From: Denticeps clupeoides
Lineage: Eukaryota; Chordata; Actinopteri; Clupeiformes; Denticipitidae
Direction: 5' to 3'
DNA length: 64,000 nt
Assembly (NCBI RefSeq): GCF_900700375.1
Contig: NC_041708.1
Coordinates: 7,154,313-7,218,312 of the forward strand
Shown here: piece by piece, positions 23,701 to 32,116 of the stretch
Numbering within the stretch: position 1 is the stretch's first letter
Layout of the letters: each line of letters begins with the position of its first letter
Translations under genes and position numbers: made by a program
The notes under the pieces: model-generated
The model's input: only the letters and a program-made list of their open reading frames with translations
What the model was told of the DNA's origin: nothing
The model's database searches: none

Positions 23701-23867
23701 AATGTCTCAGAGAGCACTGTGCCTTATAAGTACCCAGTTCAAAAATGCTTAAAATTTGTATGATTAAAATAAAATACAATTACAATAGAAATATATTAAT
23801 TATAATACATTTATTAGTGCTGCTTACCAGAAAACCAGTAGAACAGGACTAGAGATATCCAACCCAT
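5730..23867 (-). CDS. itgam-like: Integrin alpha subunit with I domain (CD11/alpha M-X-D-like), 30 exons
   Basis: Exons in transcript order: 23828-23867, 22571-22676, 22033-22136, 21861-21928, 21659-21773, 21402-21526, 15979-16121, 15734-15884, 15500-15644, 15328-15407, 14831-14954, 12692-12831, 12465-12605, 12017-12229, 11789-11922, 11173-11315, 10640-10788, 10419-10550, 10161-10234, 9928-10069, 9246-9344, 8951-9030, 8749-8835, 8569-8647, 8187-8285, 8012-8092, 7345-7455, 6150-6251, 5949-6059, 5730-5816. All use GT/AG and the phases chain to 3405 nt, about 1134 residues, close to human alpha M (1152). Exon 1 gives a signal peptide ([13 protein letters not shown]) and mature FNLD start. I domain is about residues 145-333. 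Calcium-binding propeller loops are [18 protein letters not shown] and DQSGDGLPD. One membrane segment (about 1082-1105) precedes [10 protein letters not shown]. Leukocyte I-domain integrins pair with beta 2 for adhesion and phagocytosis. GFFKS replaces the near-invariant GFFKR. Which CD11 paralogue it is remains unsettled. Exon 10 and 18 donors were chosen by phase. Confidence 0.88.
5949..6059 (-). other. Integrin transmembrane exon
   Basis: It encodes the juxtamembrane segment and the single membrane helix ([20 protein letters not shown]), directly followed in the last exon by [10 protein letters not shown]. The short cytoplasmic tail is acidic, ending EGEEALS before TGA at 5730-5732. Candidate minus-strand poly(A) signals (tttatt on the + strand) lie near 5530 and 5575. 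Confidence 0.88.
6359..7292 (+). mobile_element. Tc1-like transposon, internally deleted, in integrin intron 27
   Basis: The 934-bp element has inverted ends cactgctcaaaaaaaataaa and ttattttttgagcagtg, flanked by TA at 6357-6358 and 7293-7294. Decayed transposase text includes [15 protein letters not shown] and a following NPIEPIWDI block on the + strand. It is shorter than an autonomous Tc1 (about 1.5 kb) and the reading frame is interrupted. Confidence 0.85.
7530..7870 (-). mobile_element. Tc1-like transposon remnant
   Basis: Sequence such as caggacccaaggtttcccaacag and aattggactgagatacggtgg corresponds in reverse to a decayed Tc1 transposase region common in fish. Ends are not recognisable. 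It lies in the intron between integrin exons 26 and 27. Confidence 0.5.
11405..11560 (-). repeat. SINE family A copy
   Basis: Reverse-oriented copy with the tail tttacattt...gcatttagcagatattc, then gcaacttacaatcagtagttac and the head ttctgattcatagtcgagtgtg. It lies in the intron between integrin exons 15 and 16. Confidence 0.75.
13178..14800 (-). repeat. SINE family A copy split by an LTR element
   Basis: The 3' tail (tttacatttatggtatacatc, gagcgacttacaatcagtagt) lies at 13178-13258. The other half (ttaagtgtcttgctcagggaaa, atggtagtaaatggggtttgaa) resumes at about 14737. The two halves are contiguous in intact family A copies, so the intervening roughly 1.48 kb is an insertion. Confidence 0.8.
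13259..14736 (+). mobile_element. LTR-flanked retroelement fossil, non-autonomous
   Basis: Two diverged direct repeats (about 13259-13518 and 14405-14736) share the ggcttt(a)atcatggacagatg block, a poly(A)-signal-like aataaatgccc/attaaaagccc region and an end near gtgaca/gtgacg. A purine-rich run (ggaagggggggc) sits just before the right repeat, as a polypurine tract would. The interior of about 0.9 kb shows no recognisable polyprotein. It looks old and broken, judging by visible divergence of the two repeats. Superfamily not determined. Confidence 0.65.
16378..16590 (+). repeat. SINE family B copy
   Basis: tRNA-derived head (gtaatcagaaggttgcaggttcgaatccc) followed by the family body (ggtgccactgagcaaagga, gggtgatgggttaaaagcagag) and tail (tttcacaatgacaatcactt). 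In integrin intron 6. Confidence 0.85.
16605..17285 (-). mobile_element. Tc1-like transposon remnant
   Basis: It begins with cagtgatttgaaaaagtgct, a terminal sequence of a widespread fish Tc1-like family. In reverse it contains transposase text such as [10 protein letters not shown] near 17245-17285. The reading frame is disrupted and the other end is not identified. In integrin intron 6. Confidence 0.7.
17408..17643 (-). repeat. SINE family B copy
   Basis: Reverse-oriented, near full-length: tail gattgtcattgtgatacacagc, body cagtgggcagccatgacaag, head accttctgattacggggccgc and ccgctaggcaaccactt. Confidence 0.85.
17913..19462 (-). mobile_element. Complete Tc1/mariner-superfamily transposon with intact transposase frame
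   Basis: The 1550-bp element has inverted ends cagggagtgcagaattatta and taataattctgcactccctg, with TA target duplications at 17911-17912 and 19463-19464. It lies in integrin intron 6 at the edge of a family A SINE. Both termini and the transposase frame are whole, unlike all other Tc1 copies here, so it is probably the youngest. Confidence 0.95.
18236..19252 (-). CDS. Tc1-like transposase, 338 aa
   Basis: An uninterrupted frame of 338 codons, a normal length for Tc1 transposases, runs from ATG (MAKWVNLTG) to a stop after KKAGYIGH. The N terminus has helix-turn-helix DNA-binding character ([20 protein letters not shown]). The catalytic triad is visible: LWTDE (first Asp), FMQDNAPSH (second Asp) and [11 protein letters not shown] (Glu). 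Counting residues between the second Asp and the Glu gives 37, so it is DD37E rather than the DD34E of classic Tc1. A DD37E group called TRT is known in vertebrates; assignment to it is inference. It would bind the inverted ends and cut and paste the element at TA. Confidence 0.93.
   Translation of the reverse strand: MAKWVNLTGSEKSKRVRYLAEGCSTLKIAKLLKRDHRTIKRFIQNSQQGRKKHVEKPRRKITAHALRKVKRAAAKMPLATSLAIFQSCNITGMPKSTRCAILRDMAKGRKAERRPPLNKTHKLKRQDCAKKYLKTDFSKVLWTDEMRVSLDGPDGWARGWIGKGKRAPVRLRCQQGGGGVLVWAGIIKDELVGPFRVEDGVKLNSQSYCQFLEDTFFKQWYRKKSASFKKNMIFMQDNAPSHASKYSTAWLARKGIKEEKLMTWPPCSPDLNPIENLWSIIKCEISKEGKLYTSLNSVWEAVVAAARNVDGEQIKTLTESMDGRLLSVLAKKAGYIGH
19466..19620 (+). repeat. SINE family A copy
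   Basis: It begins gtggtagcagcccagtgggtta, has the gtccctgagcaagacactta block and ends cgtaagtcactctgtataagg plus an AT-rich tail. Directly abuts the right TA of the DD37E transposon. Confidence 0.85.
19640..21136 (+). mobile_element. LINE 3' part (CR1/L2/Rex1-like group), 5'-truncated
   Basis: An open frame from about 19631 to 20407 encodes the C-terminal part of a non-LTR reverse transcriptase: [11 protein letters not shown], then [55 protein letters not shown] and PQLWNSLP. It is followed by a 3' UTR ending in (ttg)n at about 21125-21136. The catalytic YADD motif lies in the missing 5' part. In integrin intron 6. Confidence 0.85.
21137..21362 (+). mobile_element. LINE reverse-transcriptase fragment
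   Basis: Short decayed piece with the RT C-terminal pattern ([10 protein letters not shown] near the start, [11 protein letters not shown] further on). It directly follows the (ttg)n end of the previous LINE and reads in the same direction; it ends about 40 bp before integrin exon 6. Confidence 0.6.
22677..23827 (-). other. Integrin intron 1 (about 1.15 kb), no gene seen
   Basis: Mostly AT-rich sequence between the signal-peptide exon and the exon starting the mature protein. No convincing mobile element or exon was recognised. Confidence 0.5.
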
Positions 23868-24757
23868 TATTTACGTCCAAATAAAAAGGAATGAAAGAGA
23901 ATTTCACATCCATTTGATTGCATTGTGCACTGTTTAGGTGTAGAAAGAAGGAAAGGGGTGGAGCTTGAGCCCACATAAAAAAAAGAACAGTATCACATAC
24001 TCTGGGTGTTTGAGAACTTCACCACAGTTTTTCAGAACAATGAGCAGTGAGACTGCCCGTAAGACACCCCCCCCCCCCAACTCCTCCACCACCACACACA
24101 CACACACACACAGAAAACAGAACTGAGCCATAATTTCACCATGGGTTCTACAGGCTCGTGTACAGTCCTGCATAAGTCTCGGTCTGAGTTAATAAATGTG
24201 TTTTTTGTAAAACACGGAGGCTAAGAAAGCATGAATAATAGTTTATGACACTTATTCAATCTGCACATTTGGTTTGGTAGTGGGCATGGTCTAAATCATA
24301 GGGTTTATATTGTCTAAAACTGAAGAAGCTGGGTGTTGTCAGTCACCCAGTCACTGATGTGGGCTGCTTCTCTTTTAAATGTAAAGTTCTTCATAAATAA
24401 TGACAAAAAATTGGGGGGTAACTAGTAAGTTAGATCAACCCTTCAAAAAGAGACAACTAGCAATAAGATTCTTTTCACCACAAACTCTGAAGATGTACTG
24501 GTTTGTGACGTTTGTGCAATATGTGTATTACAGGGCCACAAAACTGAGCCCAAAATGCTTAAAGCTATTATTAATTGTTGTCACAGGCACCTTTTTAATG
24601 TATTTACACTGTGTGGTGAGATGAAGATCCATTTTCACCCTCTCTCACAATATAATCGATGTGAAACCCACTGACACCCCAGTAAATGTCAAAGCTGAGA
24701 CGTGCACGCACTAAAAGAGCAAGCTCCACCCCCCCTAACCCAAAATGATCCCTTTTC

Positions 24758-24764
24758 TATATAA
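24758..24764 (+). promoter_or_regulatory. TATA box-like motif, candidate distal aldolase promoter
   Basis: TATATAA in a C-rich context about 1.6 kb upstream of the aldolase start codon. Vertebrate ALDOA uses several promoters with noncoding first exons, so this could be an alternative one. No transcript evidence is available. Confidence 0.35.
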
Positions 24765-25195
24765 CCTTCTCCTGCGAGGTAAAGGCTAAGAAAGGTTACA
24801 GAAAGGTCAAGGTTCGGCACACCAAGTTAGAGTGACCATATTGGATTTCGGAGAGCAGGGCTGGCATATTGTCACATGGCTGTCCTGTGTGTCTGCATTT
24901 ACCATGGTAGAAGCAGTTCAGAGACTGTTAACAACTGTAAAAAAAAGTGTCGCTCACTTCCCTTCAATTAAAAATACCTCAGGTGCCGGGTTTATTTACG
25001 TCAGTTTCTTTCAGTTTCCTGGATCTGTGTGATTTTAGCACATCTATATGCCTGTGAACGTGCAGAGAATGGGTGATGGTGGCATTTTGCAGGGGTGGGT
25101 GCGGGGAATGGGGGGGAATGTTACCGCCCTTCTCCAGTTGCAGGAGGGGGATAATTTTAGCACAACAGCTAAAATGTGAGGGGTCACAATGCAGG

Positions 25196-25306
25196 ATAAA
25201 TACGGTGGTCTGCGGGGCTGTGGGGCGTCGGAGGCTCTGCCCGGATCTTCTCTTCTCTCCCTCATTCTCGGTCTCCATTCATCTAGCTCTCCTCTCATAC
25301 AGCAAG
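25196..25306 (+). promoter_or_regulatory. aldoa: Candidate aldolase promoter and noncoding first exon
   Basis: A TATA-like ATAAATA at 25196-25202 is followed by a pyrimidine-rich leader and a donor site agcaag|gtaaca at 25306/25307. The acceptor would be at 26334 (tttag|agcaaag), seven bases before the ATG. This gives a noncoding exon of about 80 bp if transcription starts near 25226. Inferred from motifs only. Confidence 0.5.
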
Positions 25307-25696
25307 GTAACAAAACATCAATTCATTTGACTTGTATATTAAAGTCACCTTTTTTTTTTTTACTTATTGACTTAAAATGTATATATCTTGGTCAAATTAA
25401 CACTGCATTTACTTTAGGAGCATTTACAACACATTTACAAAACATGGTGCATGGTGCTTTGCAAAATGCTTTGAAGAAAGTTGCCTGCACCCAAGCAGAA
25501 ACTGGGCACCTGGAACGTTGTGTCAGCACCTCTTCCTTCCTCGCTCGCTAAGAAAATTAGTTTCTCTGTGACACGTTTGAACCGCCATTTAACAGCAGCA
25601 GTTTTATTTGACGCGGCCACTCTTGGAGGCCTCAGGTTATCGAGCAACATTTTTTATATTATACACAGCAATTTGTATGCAATATGCTATATATAT

Positions 25697-25700
25697 ATGT

Positions 25701-25739
<39 letters not shown>
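25697..25739 (+). repeat. (GT)n microsatellite
   Basis: About 40 bp of GT repeats in the presumed first intron of the aldolase gene. Confidence 0.95.
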
Positions 25740-25740
<1 letters not shown>

Positions 25741-26341
25741 ATGCTTTATTGGTGCTGAGCAATCCTGACAGCAAATTTGCAACATAAGCTATAGGGTGGA
25801 AAAAATGACCTGCATTACACTGGCCTGTTGAGACGACGGGCACTCAGATGTGTTTTATATTTAGCGTGACCTATTGATAGAGTGAATGAAGGAGGTGACA
25901 AAGCAGCACAGATGGAGGACCGCAAAGTGCTAGCATTAAAAAGTTCAGAGGACAGGAAAAGGTCGCGGGCATGCCGCTCATTCTTTTGGGTACGAGTAGA
26001 GATTAGGCAGCGGGGGGCGGGGGGGACTAGTGAGAAAAAGAGACAGAGGGAGGGGATCACGTGGAAGACGTGATTAAAATGACACACAGAGCGATGACGA
26101 TTTAAATTCTCTAAACCTGACGAGGAAAGCTCAGATCAGTGTATTCATGGCAGTTCCTTAATTAAAGAACTTCCCGTTGAAGAACAAATGAATCATTTGA
26201 TACGTCCACTTGTTTCGCAACACCCTTGAAGACTTCCTCTGTCTTGCTTAGCCCGAGGCATGCACGAACACCAGCAGAACATCACTTGGTGCCACAACGG
26301 TCTCTCCAATTGCATTGCCTTTGTGTTTCTTTAGAGCAAAG

Positions 26342-28502
26342 ATGCCTCACGCCTATCCCTTCCTCACACCTGAGCAGAAAAAGGAGCTGAGCGACATCGC
26401 TCAGAAAATCGTCGCCCCCGGCAAGGGCATTCTTGCTGCTGACGAGTCCACAGGTGACAGTGCCCAGGCCAAACCCCATACCAAATACCGCAATACCACA
26501 CCCACACCCATACGAAAACTCTCAGAACCGCATTTGAAAGAAATGAATGTGGGATTTTTCCTGTTTCCAAATGCTGAACACACACACACACACACACACG
26601 ATTCCTTTTTTTAGTTTAAGCATGTGAGAGCTGAAAACAAGAAGTGGTCTGGATGAAAAAAACGATTCATTATTCAAGACGGAAAGATTTTGAAATCCAC
26701 GTTTCTTGCAGGATAATGTCCTGCAAGAATCTCAGGCTGCTGCAATAGTGGAATAATAATTATTTTTTTGTGTGCGCTTCTTTTTTTGGGTTAATACAGG
26801 AAGTGTTGCTAAACGATTTCAGAGCATCAACACAGAGAACACAGAAGAGAACAGGAGGCTGTACCGCCAGCTGCTTTTCACCGCCGATGACCGTATTAAC
26901 CCCTGCGTCGGTGGAGTCATCTTCTTCCACGAGACCCTCTACCAGAAGACAGATGATGGCAAACTGTTCCCTCAGGTCATCAAGGACAGAGGGATGGTTG
27001 TGGGCATCAAAGTGGACAAAGGTGTAGTTCCACTGGCTGGTACAAATGGAGAAACCACCACTCAAGGTACCACTCCTCAAGTTTCATGACCATGTAGAGG
27101 TTCTTGTTAGAACCATTTTTAATTTGTTTCATTTCCTCTTTTGGGGTTCCTCCTCAGGTCTTGATGGCTTGTACGAGCGCTGTGCCCAGTATAAGAAGGA
27201 TGGAGCTGACTTTGCCAAGTGGCGTTGTGTACTGAAGATCACTCCCACCACCCCTTCACGTCTTGCCATCATTGAGAATGCCAACGTTCTGGCTCGCTAT
27301 GCTAGCATCTGCCAGATGGTGAGAGATGGCGGACACGTTGACATAGAGCATTTCAATGCATGTTCAACCCATTGGTAGTTGATTAAATGGCGTTCATCAT
27401 TATTAATTTGTGGAATGGTGGAGTCTTAACCCTCCTCATATTTGCTCTCAGCATGGCATTGTGCCCATTGTGGAACCCGAGATCCTCCCTGATGGAGACC
27501 ACGACCTGAAGAGATGCCAGTACGTTACAGAGAAGGTCCTGGCAGCCGTGTACAAGGCCTTGTCTGACCACCACGTCTACCTGGAGGGCACCCTGCTCAA
27601 ACCCAACATGGTGACTGCCGGGCACTCTTGCTCACACAAGTACACTGCCCAGGAGATTGCTATGGCAACCGTCACTGCTCTGCGTCGCACTGTTCCTCCT
27701 GCAGTGCCAGGTACGCGTTCAGAACCATATTAAGACACGCCTAGATACACATGCCAACCTTCTGGATCCTCACCATCCACACTCTTCTTCTCTTCTCCGA
27801 CCACAGGCATCACTTTCCTCTCAGGAGGCCAGAGTGAGGAGGAAGCCTCTGTGAACCTGAACGCCATGAATCAGTGCCCACTCCACCGGCCCTGGGCCCT
27901 CACCTTCTCCTATGGCCGTGCCCTGCAAGCATCTGCACTCAAAACCTGGGCAGGCAAGAAGGAGAATGGCAAGGCCTGTCAGGAGGAGTTCATCAAGAGG
28001 GCTCTTGTAAGTGATCCAACAAAAACATTTCTTCATGTTATTTAATTTAAGTGGGATTTATACATTTAAATGTTGTCACTCTAGTTGGTGGTAAGTAGCA
28101 TTTGCATGGAATCTGGCTTAATTAACTTTAACAAGGTAAGGCAAGAAAGTAATAAATGTTGAGCATGACTTGGCTTGTGCTCATAGGAGGGCAATCTGGA
28201 AGGTTCAGCCTGAAGAGTCCAAAAGAACTCCAACTCACAATTAAATAGCTAGATTGCATAGGAGAATACACAAGTCAAAATTATCACTGAACAGATGAAA
28301 ACACCATGGCCCATTACGGCCAATGCTGACCAAAGAGATTTACCCAAAACACTGAACATTGTTTTTTTCGATTAACCTCTCTGTTTTGTGTGCCTTTGTC
28401 TCACAGGCCAACAACCAGGCCTCCATTGGCAAATATGCTTCCAAGGGAGAGGGTGGTGCAGCAGCAGGAGAGTCTCTGTTCGTGGCCAACCATGCCTATT
28501 AG
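26342..28502 (+). CDS. aldoa: Fructose-bisphosphate aldolase, muscle type
   Basis: Coding exons 26342-26453, 26800-27066, 27158-27318, 27452-27710, 27807-28006 and 28407-28502 chain in phase to 1095 nt, giving 364 residues, the canonical class I length. It cleaves fructose 1,6-bisphosphate into DHAP and glyceraldehyde 3-phosphate in cytosolic glycolysis. Visible functional residues: Asp in LAADES, Lys in KWRCVLKI, Glu in PIVEPE, the Schiff-base Lys in [10 protein letters not shown] and the essential C-terminal Tyr in FVANHAY. Start [16 protein letters not shown] fits fish aldolase A. Exons 2 and 4 are 267 and 259 bp, which equal 212+55 and 84+175, the sizes I recall for separate exons in mammalian aldolase genes, so two introns appear absent. 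Whether this is aldoaa or aldoab is unclear. No damage seen. Confidence 0.95.
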
Positions 28503-28796
28503 ACCCTCACACCCTGTCCTTAGGTCAACAAAAAAAAAAGAGAGAGAAATGTTTCTTATGTAGTCTGATGAGCACCCAGCACCCTCCCCTGAGCTTCACG
28601 ATGACCTCAGGAGAGAGAGAGAAACAGACACACAACTTTTGGAGAAGAAAAATACTTTTAACACCTTTACAATGAAGCTCCTTCAAAGATCTGCCTCCAT
28701 TCCCGATTCCATTTTTCCCACACCTAGTTTCTATTACTGTATATGTTGACAGATGTTTTTTTTGTCTGTAACAGGAATGATTACTATTTTACATGG

Positions 28797-28802
28797 AATA
28801 AA
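28797..28802 (+). terminator. aldoa: Poly(A) signal of the aldolase gene
   Basis: AATAAA about 295 bp after the stop codon, followed by a GT-rich stretch (gtctgtaccttccagtgttg). A typical position for 3' end formation. Confidence 0.75.
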
Positions 28803-28934
28803 GTCTGTACCTTCCAGTGTTGCTGAAGATTTAGAATATCCTTAATCCATTCGTTTTACAAGCATATATATTATTATATCTCTTTATACAATCAGATCAC
28901 ACAATTTACACACGTCACACATTTTGCGTTCATT

Positions 28935-29150
28935 AGGAAGGAAATGGACCCGTAATCAGAAGGTTGCTGTTTCGAAACCACCAAGGTGTCACCGAGGCGC
29001 CACTGAGCAAAGCACCATCCCCCCACACTGCTCCCCGGCGCCTGTCATGGCTGCCCACTGCTCACCATGGGTGATGGTTAAATGCAGAAGACACATTTCG
29101 TTCTGTGCACCATGTGCTGTGATTCACAAAGACAATCACTTCGCTTTATT
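28935..29150 (+). repeat. SINE family B copy
   Basis: Contains gtaatcagaaggttgctgtttc, the gccactgagcaaagcaccat block and cacaaagacaatcacttcgc tail. It lies just downstream of the aldolase 3' end. Confidence 0.85.
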
Positions 29151-29334
29151 TGAAAAAAAAATTGACATTTTCTTGCAAGTTGCTAGGTAGTGCTAACCAA
29201 AAACCATAAACTTGCTGTGTTCCTTAAAATATTCCTAAGCCAGTTTTGCAGTTTATCAAGGTATGTTATCCTAAGGAAGGGTTCAGCCAGGGAATGGATG
29301 TGCTTGGTCAGCAACAACGGTTGAAGCAGGAACG

Positions 29335-30031
29335 TATCACATTAACCCAGGCCACCCAACTACTGGTTCAGTTCTCTAGTAATCTCAAGACTGGATTACT
29401 GCAAGTGCCTTCTAGCTGGTCTACCACTATGTACCATCCGACCTCTACAACTAATACAAAATGCAGCAGCATGACTGATCTTCAACCTTCCCAAAATCTC
29501 CCACACCACCCCTCTGCTACGTTCCCTCCACTGGCTCCTGGTTGCTGCACGCATCAAGTTCAAAATACTGATGCTGGCCTACAAAGCCAAACATGGAGTA
29601 GCACCATCCTACCTCACAGCCCTTATTACACCCCGCACTGCACCTCGTTTACTCCGAACCTCCAGTACTGCTCGCCTGGTCCCTCCATCTCTGAAGGTAA
29701 AAGGAAAACATTCATCTAGACTCTTCTCCGTCTTGGCCCCTCGGTGGTGGAATGAACTTCCCCTCGAGGTCAGAACAACTCAGTCACTGAGCACCTTCAA
29801 ACGACAGCTCAAGACCTTCCTCTTTAAAGAATATTTAGATTGAATTGTAACTTTCTTGTTGTCGAACTTGTGTACAGAATCTACAACAGAGTGAATAAAA
29901 AGATTGTATTCATAGTTGGGGTCCTAGTGAACCTGAATTGATCTCTTCATCGATGGTAACTTGAAAGCACGTTGTAAGTCGCTCTGGATAAGGGCGTCCG
30001 CCAAATGCCATAAATGTAAATGTAAATGCAT
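29335..30031 (+). mobile_element. LINE fragment (CR1/L2-like), same family as 48762-50806
   Basis: Decayed RT C terminus (AYKAKHGVAPSYLTALITP, SVLAPRWWNELPLEVRT, LKTFLFKEYLD) followed by the complete 3' UTR ending gtaagtcgctctggataagg and a taaatgtaaatg tail. The RT upstream part is lost. It closely matches the minus-strand copy near 49 kb. Confidence 0.88.
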
Positions 30032-30044
30032 TAACATTCTTGTG

Positions 30045-30665
30045 AACATAGGATCTCAAGGGTTTCCCAGCAGAACACAAGACGAAGCTTGCCTTCTTCC
30101 CAGAGTGCATCCTGTTACCATGTCTACCCAAGTGACACACACAACCATCCACATGATGTAAAAGAAAACGAGATTCCATTGCTCTGTGGACCAGTGTCAA
30201 CTCTAGAAGCTTTTTATGGTGGACATGGGTCAGTATGACTACCCTGCAGCTCTGCTGTGGTTCGGTAGCTACACAGACCCACAACTAACTGACCAAACAC
30301 AGTGTGTCCTAGCATCAGAACTAAGACAACATGAGCCAGCCTGCCTTTGAGCGCTTTGGGGTGGTCTTGATCACTGCAGACTGGGAGCATCTAACAGGAG
30401 CTCCAGATTTGGAGATACTATGAGCCAGCTGTCTAGCCATCACAATTTAGGCTCTCACTTGTGAGAGCCACTCCAATTCTTCTACTTTCACTTTTCTGCT
30501 TCCAACACATCAAATTCAAAGAACAAAATGTTCACTTGCCACTGGATATATCCCACCCACCACCATGTGACATTATAACAAGCTCACTGCCTGTCAGCGG
30601 TCATGATGTTATCGATTTACAGTATTTGCCACATCTGTCAATGTTTATTTCTCCGCTCATTTAAT
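30045..30665 (-). mobile_element. Tc1-like transposon remnant (in duplicated unit 1)
   Basis: In reverse it holds decayed transposase text (SRFLLHHVDG near 30150) and its N-terminal coding region around 30450, ending at gttatcgatttacagta near 30605-30625. The 5' half of the element in this orientation is retained while the catalytic C terminus is missing. Most of it is repeated in unit 2 at 32117-32625. Confidence 0.75.
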
Positions 30666-30714
30666 AAAATTAAACCAGTTCAGATCTAACGAAACTTTAA
30701 GTTAAGCAGGATTT

Positions 30715-30893
30715 TGTAAACGTGGGTAAAACACTTGCCTATGAACCAGACGGCCACAAAGTCACAAGTTTAAAACCCATGTACTCCCATTGTGTACCTG
30801 ATTGTCTCCAGCGTTACTGTCCCTGTAACTACTGATTGTAAGTCACTCTGGATAAGGGTGTCTGATAAATGCCATAAATGTTAAATGTAAATG
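30715..30893 (+). repeat. SINE family A copy (unit 1)
   Basis: Head cctatgaaccagacggccac, body ctgtccctgtaactactgatt, tail gtaagtcactctggataagg and a tgttaaatgtaaatg end. Confidence 0.85.
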
Positions 30894-31319
30894 TCAGTTT
30901 ATGAAGTCAATGGATAGAAAACTGCTTTGCTTACTTGAGAAATGTATTATTACTGTGTGTGACCTCAAGACCAACACATACAACTGAATATTTGTCTAGA
31001 TCAGTATCACCTCAGATGACTCACTGCCCACACAGAGATGTTGGCCATTGGTTTTTTTTTAAACAACGTGCTGTCCGATTAGATGATTAAATCAGCCAAA
31101 CTTTGCAAAAAAAAAAGAAGTGGCCTGAGGAAACAACCGCTGTGGACCTAACCCTCCAACAGCATTCTGTTCTGACCGAACCGTTCCTAAGTGAAGGGTT
31201 CCATTATAACATTGTTTAACAGTGGCTATAAACTTACACAATTATTCTAACAACATAACACCAATTCTACACTCAAGACTAAAGGTTTTGAGGTTTTCCG
31301 TTGTCATTATGGCAATTTG

Positions 31320-31745
31320 CATGGTGTATGTTCCAGAATGTTATGAAGAGTGATCAGGCGAATTGCAAAGTTCCTCTTTGCCATGAAAATTAACTTAATC
31401 CTAAGATTGCACCTAAATCAACCATTTAATGGATCATCAAAAACTTCAATGAGAGTGGTTCAAGTGTTGTGAAGAAGGCTTCAGAAGGCGACCAAGAAAG
31501 TCCAGCAAGCGCCAGGACCGTCTCCTAAAGATGATTCAGCTGCAGGATCGGGGTGCCACCAGTGCAGAGCTTCCTCAGGAATAGCAGCAGGTGTGAGTGC
31601 ATCTGGAAAAATGATTTTGCAATGAATAAAGAACGGTGCCAAAACATTCTCCCACAACAACTCCTCCCAGCCACCCGAAAAAGGTTTGGTGAAGAACAAT
31701 ATCTCTTCCAGCATGATGGCATACCGTGGCCAAAGTCATAACTAA
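31320..31745 (+). mobile_element. Tc1-like transposon remnant (unit 1)
   Basis: Contains attgcacctaaatcaaccat, the ccaggaccgtctcctaaagat region (helix-turn-helix part of the transposase) and a later cttccagcatgatgg block (QHD region). Most of the catalytic core between them is missing. Confidence 0.75.
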
Positions 31746-31805
31746 GTGCGCCAGAAAGAGTGGTCCAGCATATGCAAGTTTTGTATGTAGATGTGTAAGG
31801 AAAAG

Positions 31806-32038
31806 TGAAGTGAAAATGAAGTGAAACACTGCAGCACAGCACACGGTGACACAAAAAAATGGGTCCTCTGCTTTTAATCCATCACTCTTGGTGTGCAGTG
31901 GGCAGCCATGACAGGCGCCCCGTGAGCAGTGTGTGGAGACGGTGCTTTGCTCAGTGGCACCTTGGCGGACCGGGATTCAAACCGGCAACCTTCTGATTAC
32001 GGGGCCGCTTCCCTAACCGCTAGGCCACCACTGCCCCA
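31806..32038 (-). repeat. SINE family B copy (unit 1)
   Basis: Near full-length reverse copy with head ccgctaggccaccactgcccc, from which the tRNA-like start ggggcagtggtggcctagcgg is read. Confidence 0.9.
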
Positions 32039-32116
32039 AATTTATATTTTTTTTCTTTGTGATTCTATAAGCTTATGTTGCTTCACGCATAACAATATGT
32101 TTTGAAACTTTGTAAT

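Larger units (their letters stand above)
30155..32116 (+). repeat. Tandem duplication, unit 1
   Basis: About 1.96 kb that recurs next to itself at 32117-33940 with high similarity: both begin atgatgt(a/t)aaagaaaacgag. The unit is a fixed mosaic of Tc1 remnant (-), SINE A, AT-rich spacer, another Tc1 remnant (+), a minisatellite-like ttttgtatgtagatgtgt segment and SINE B. Confidence 0.88.

Noticed and set aside
31940-32038. tRNA-like sequence with box A and box B text
   Set aside because: It is the head of a family B SINE that recurs at many places, not a tRNA gene.
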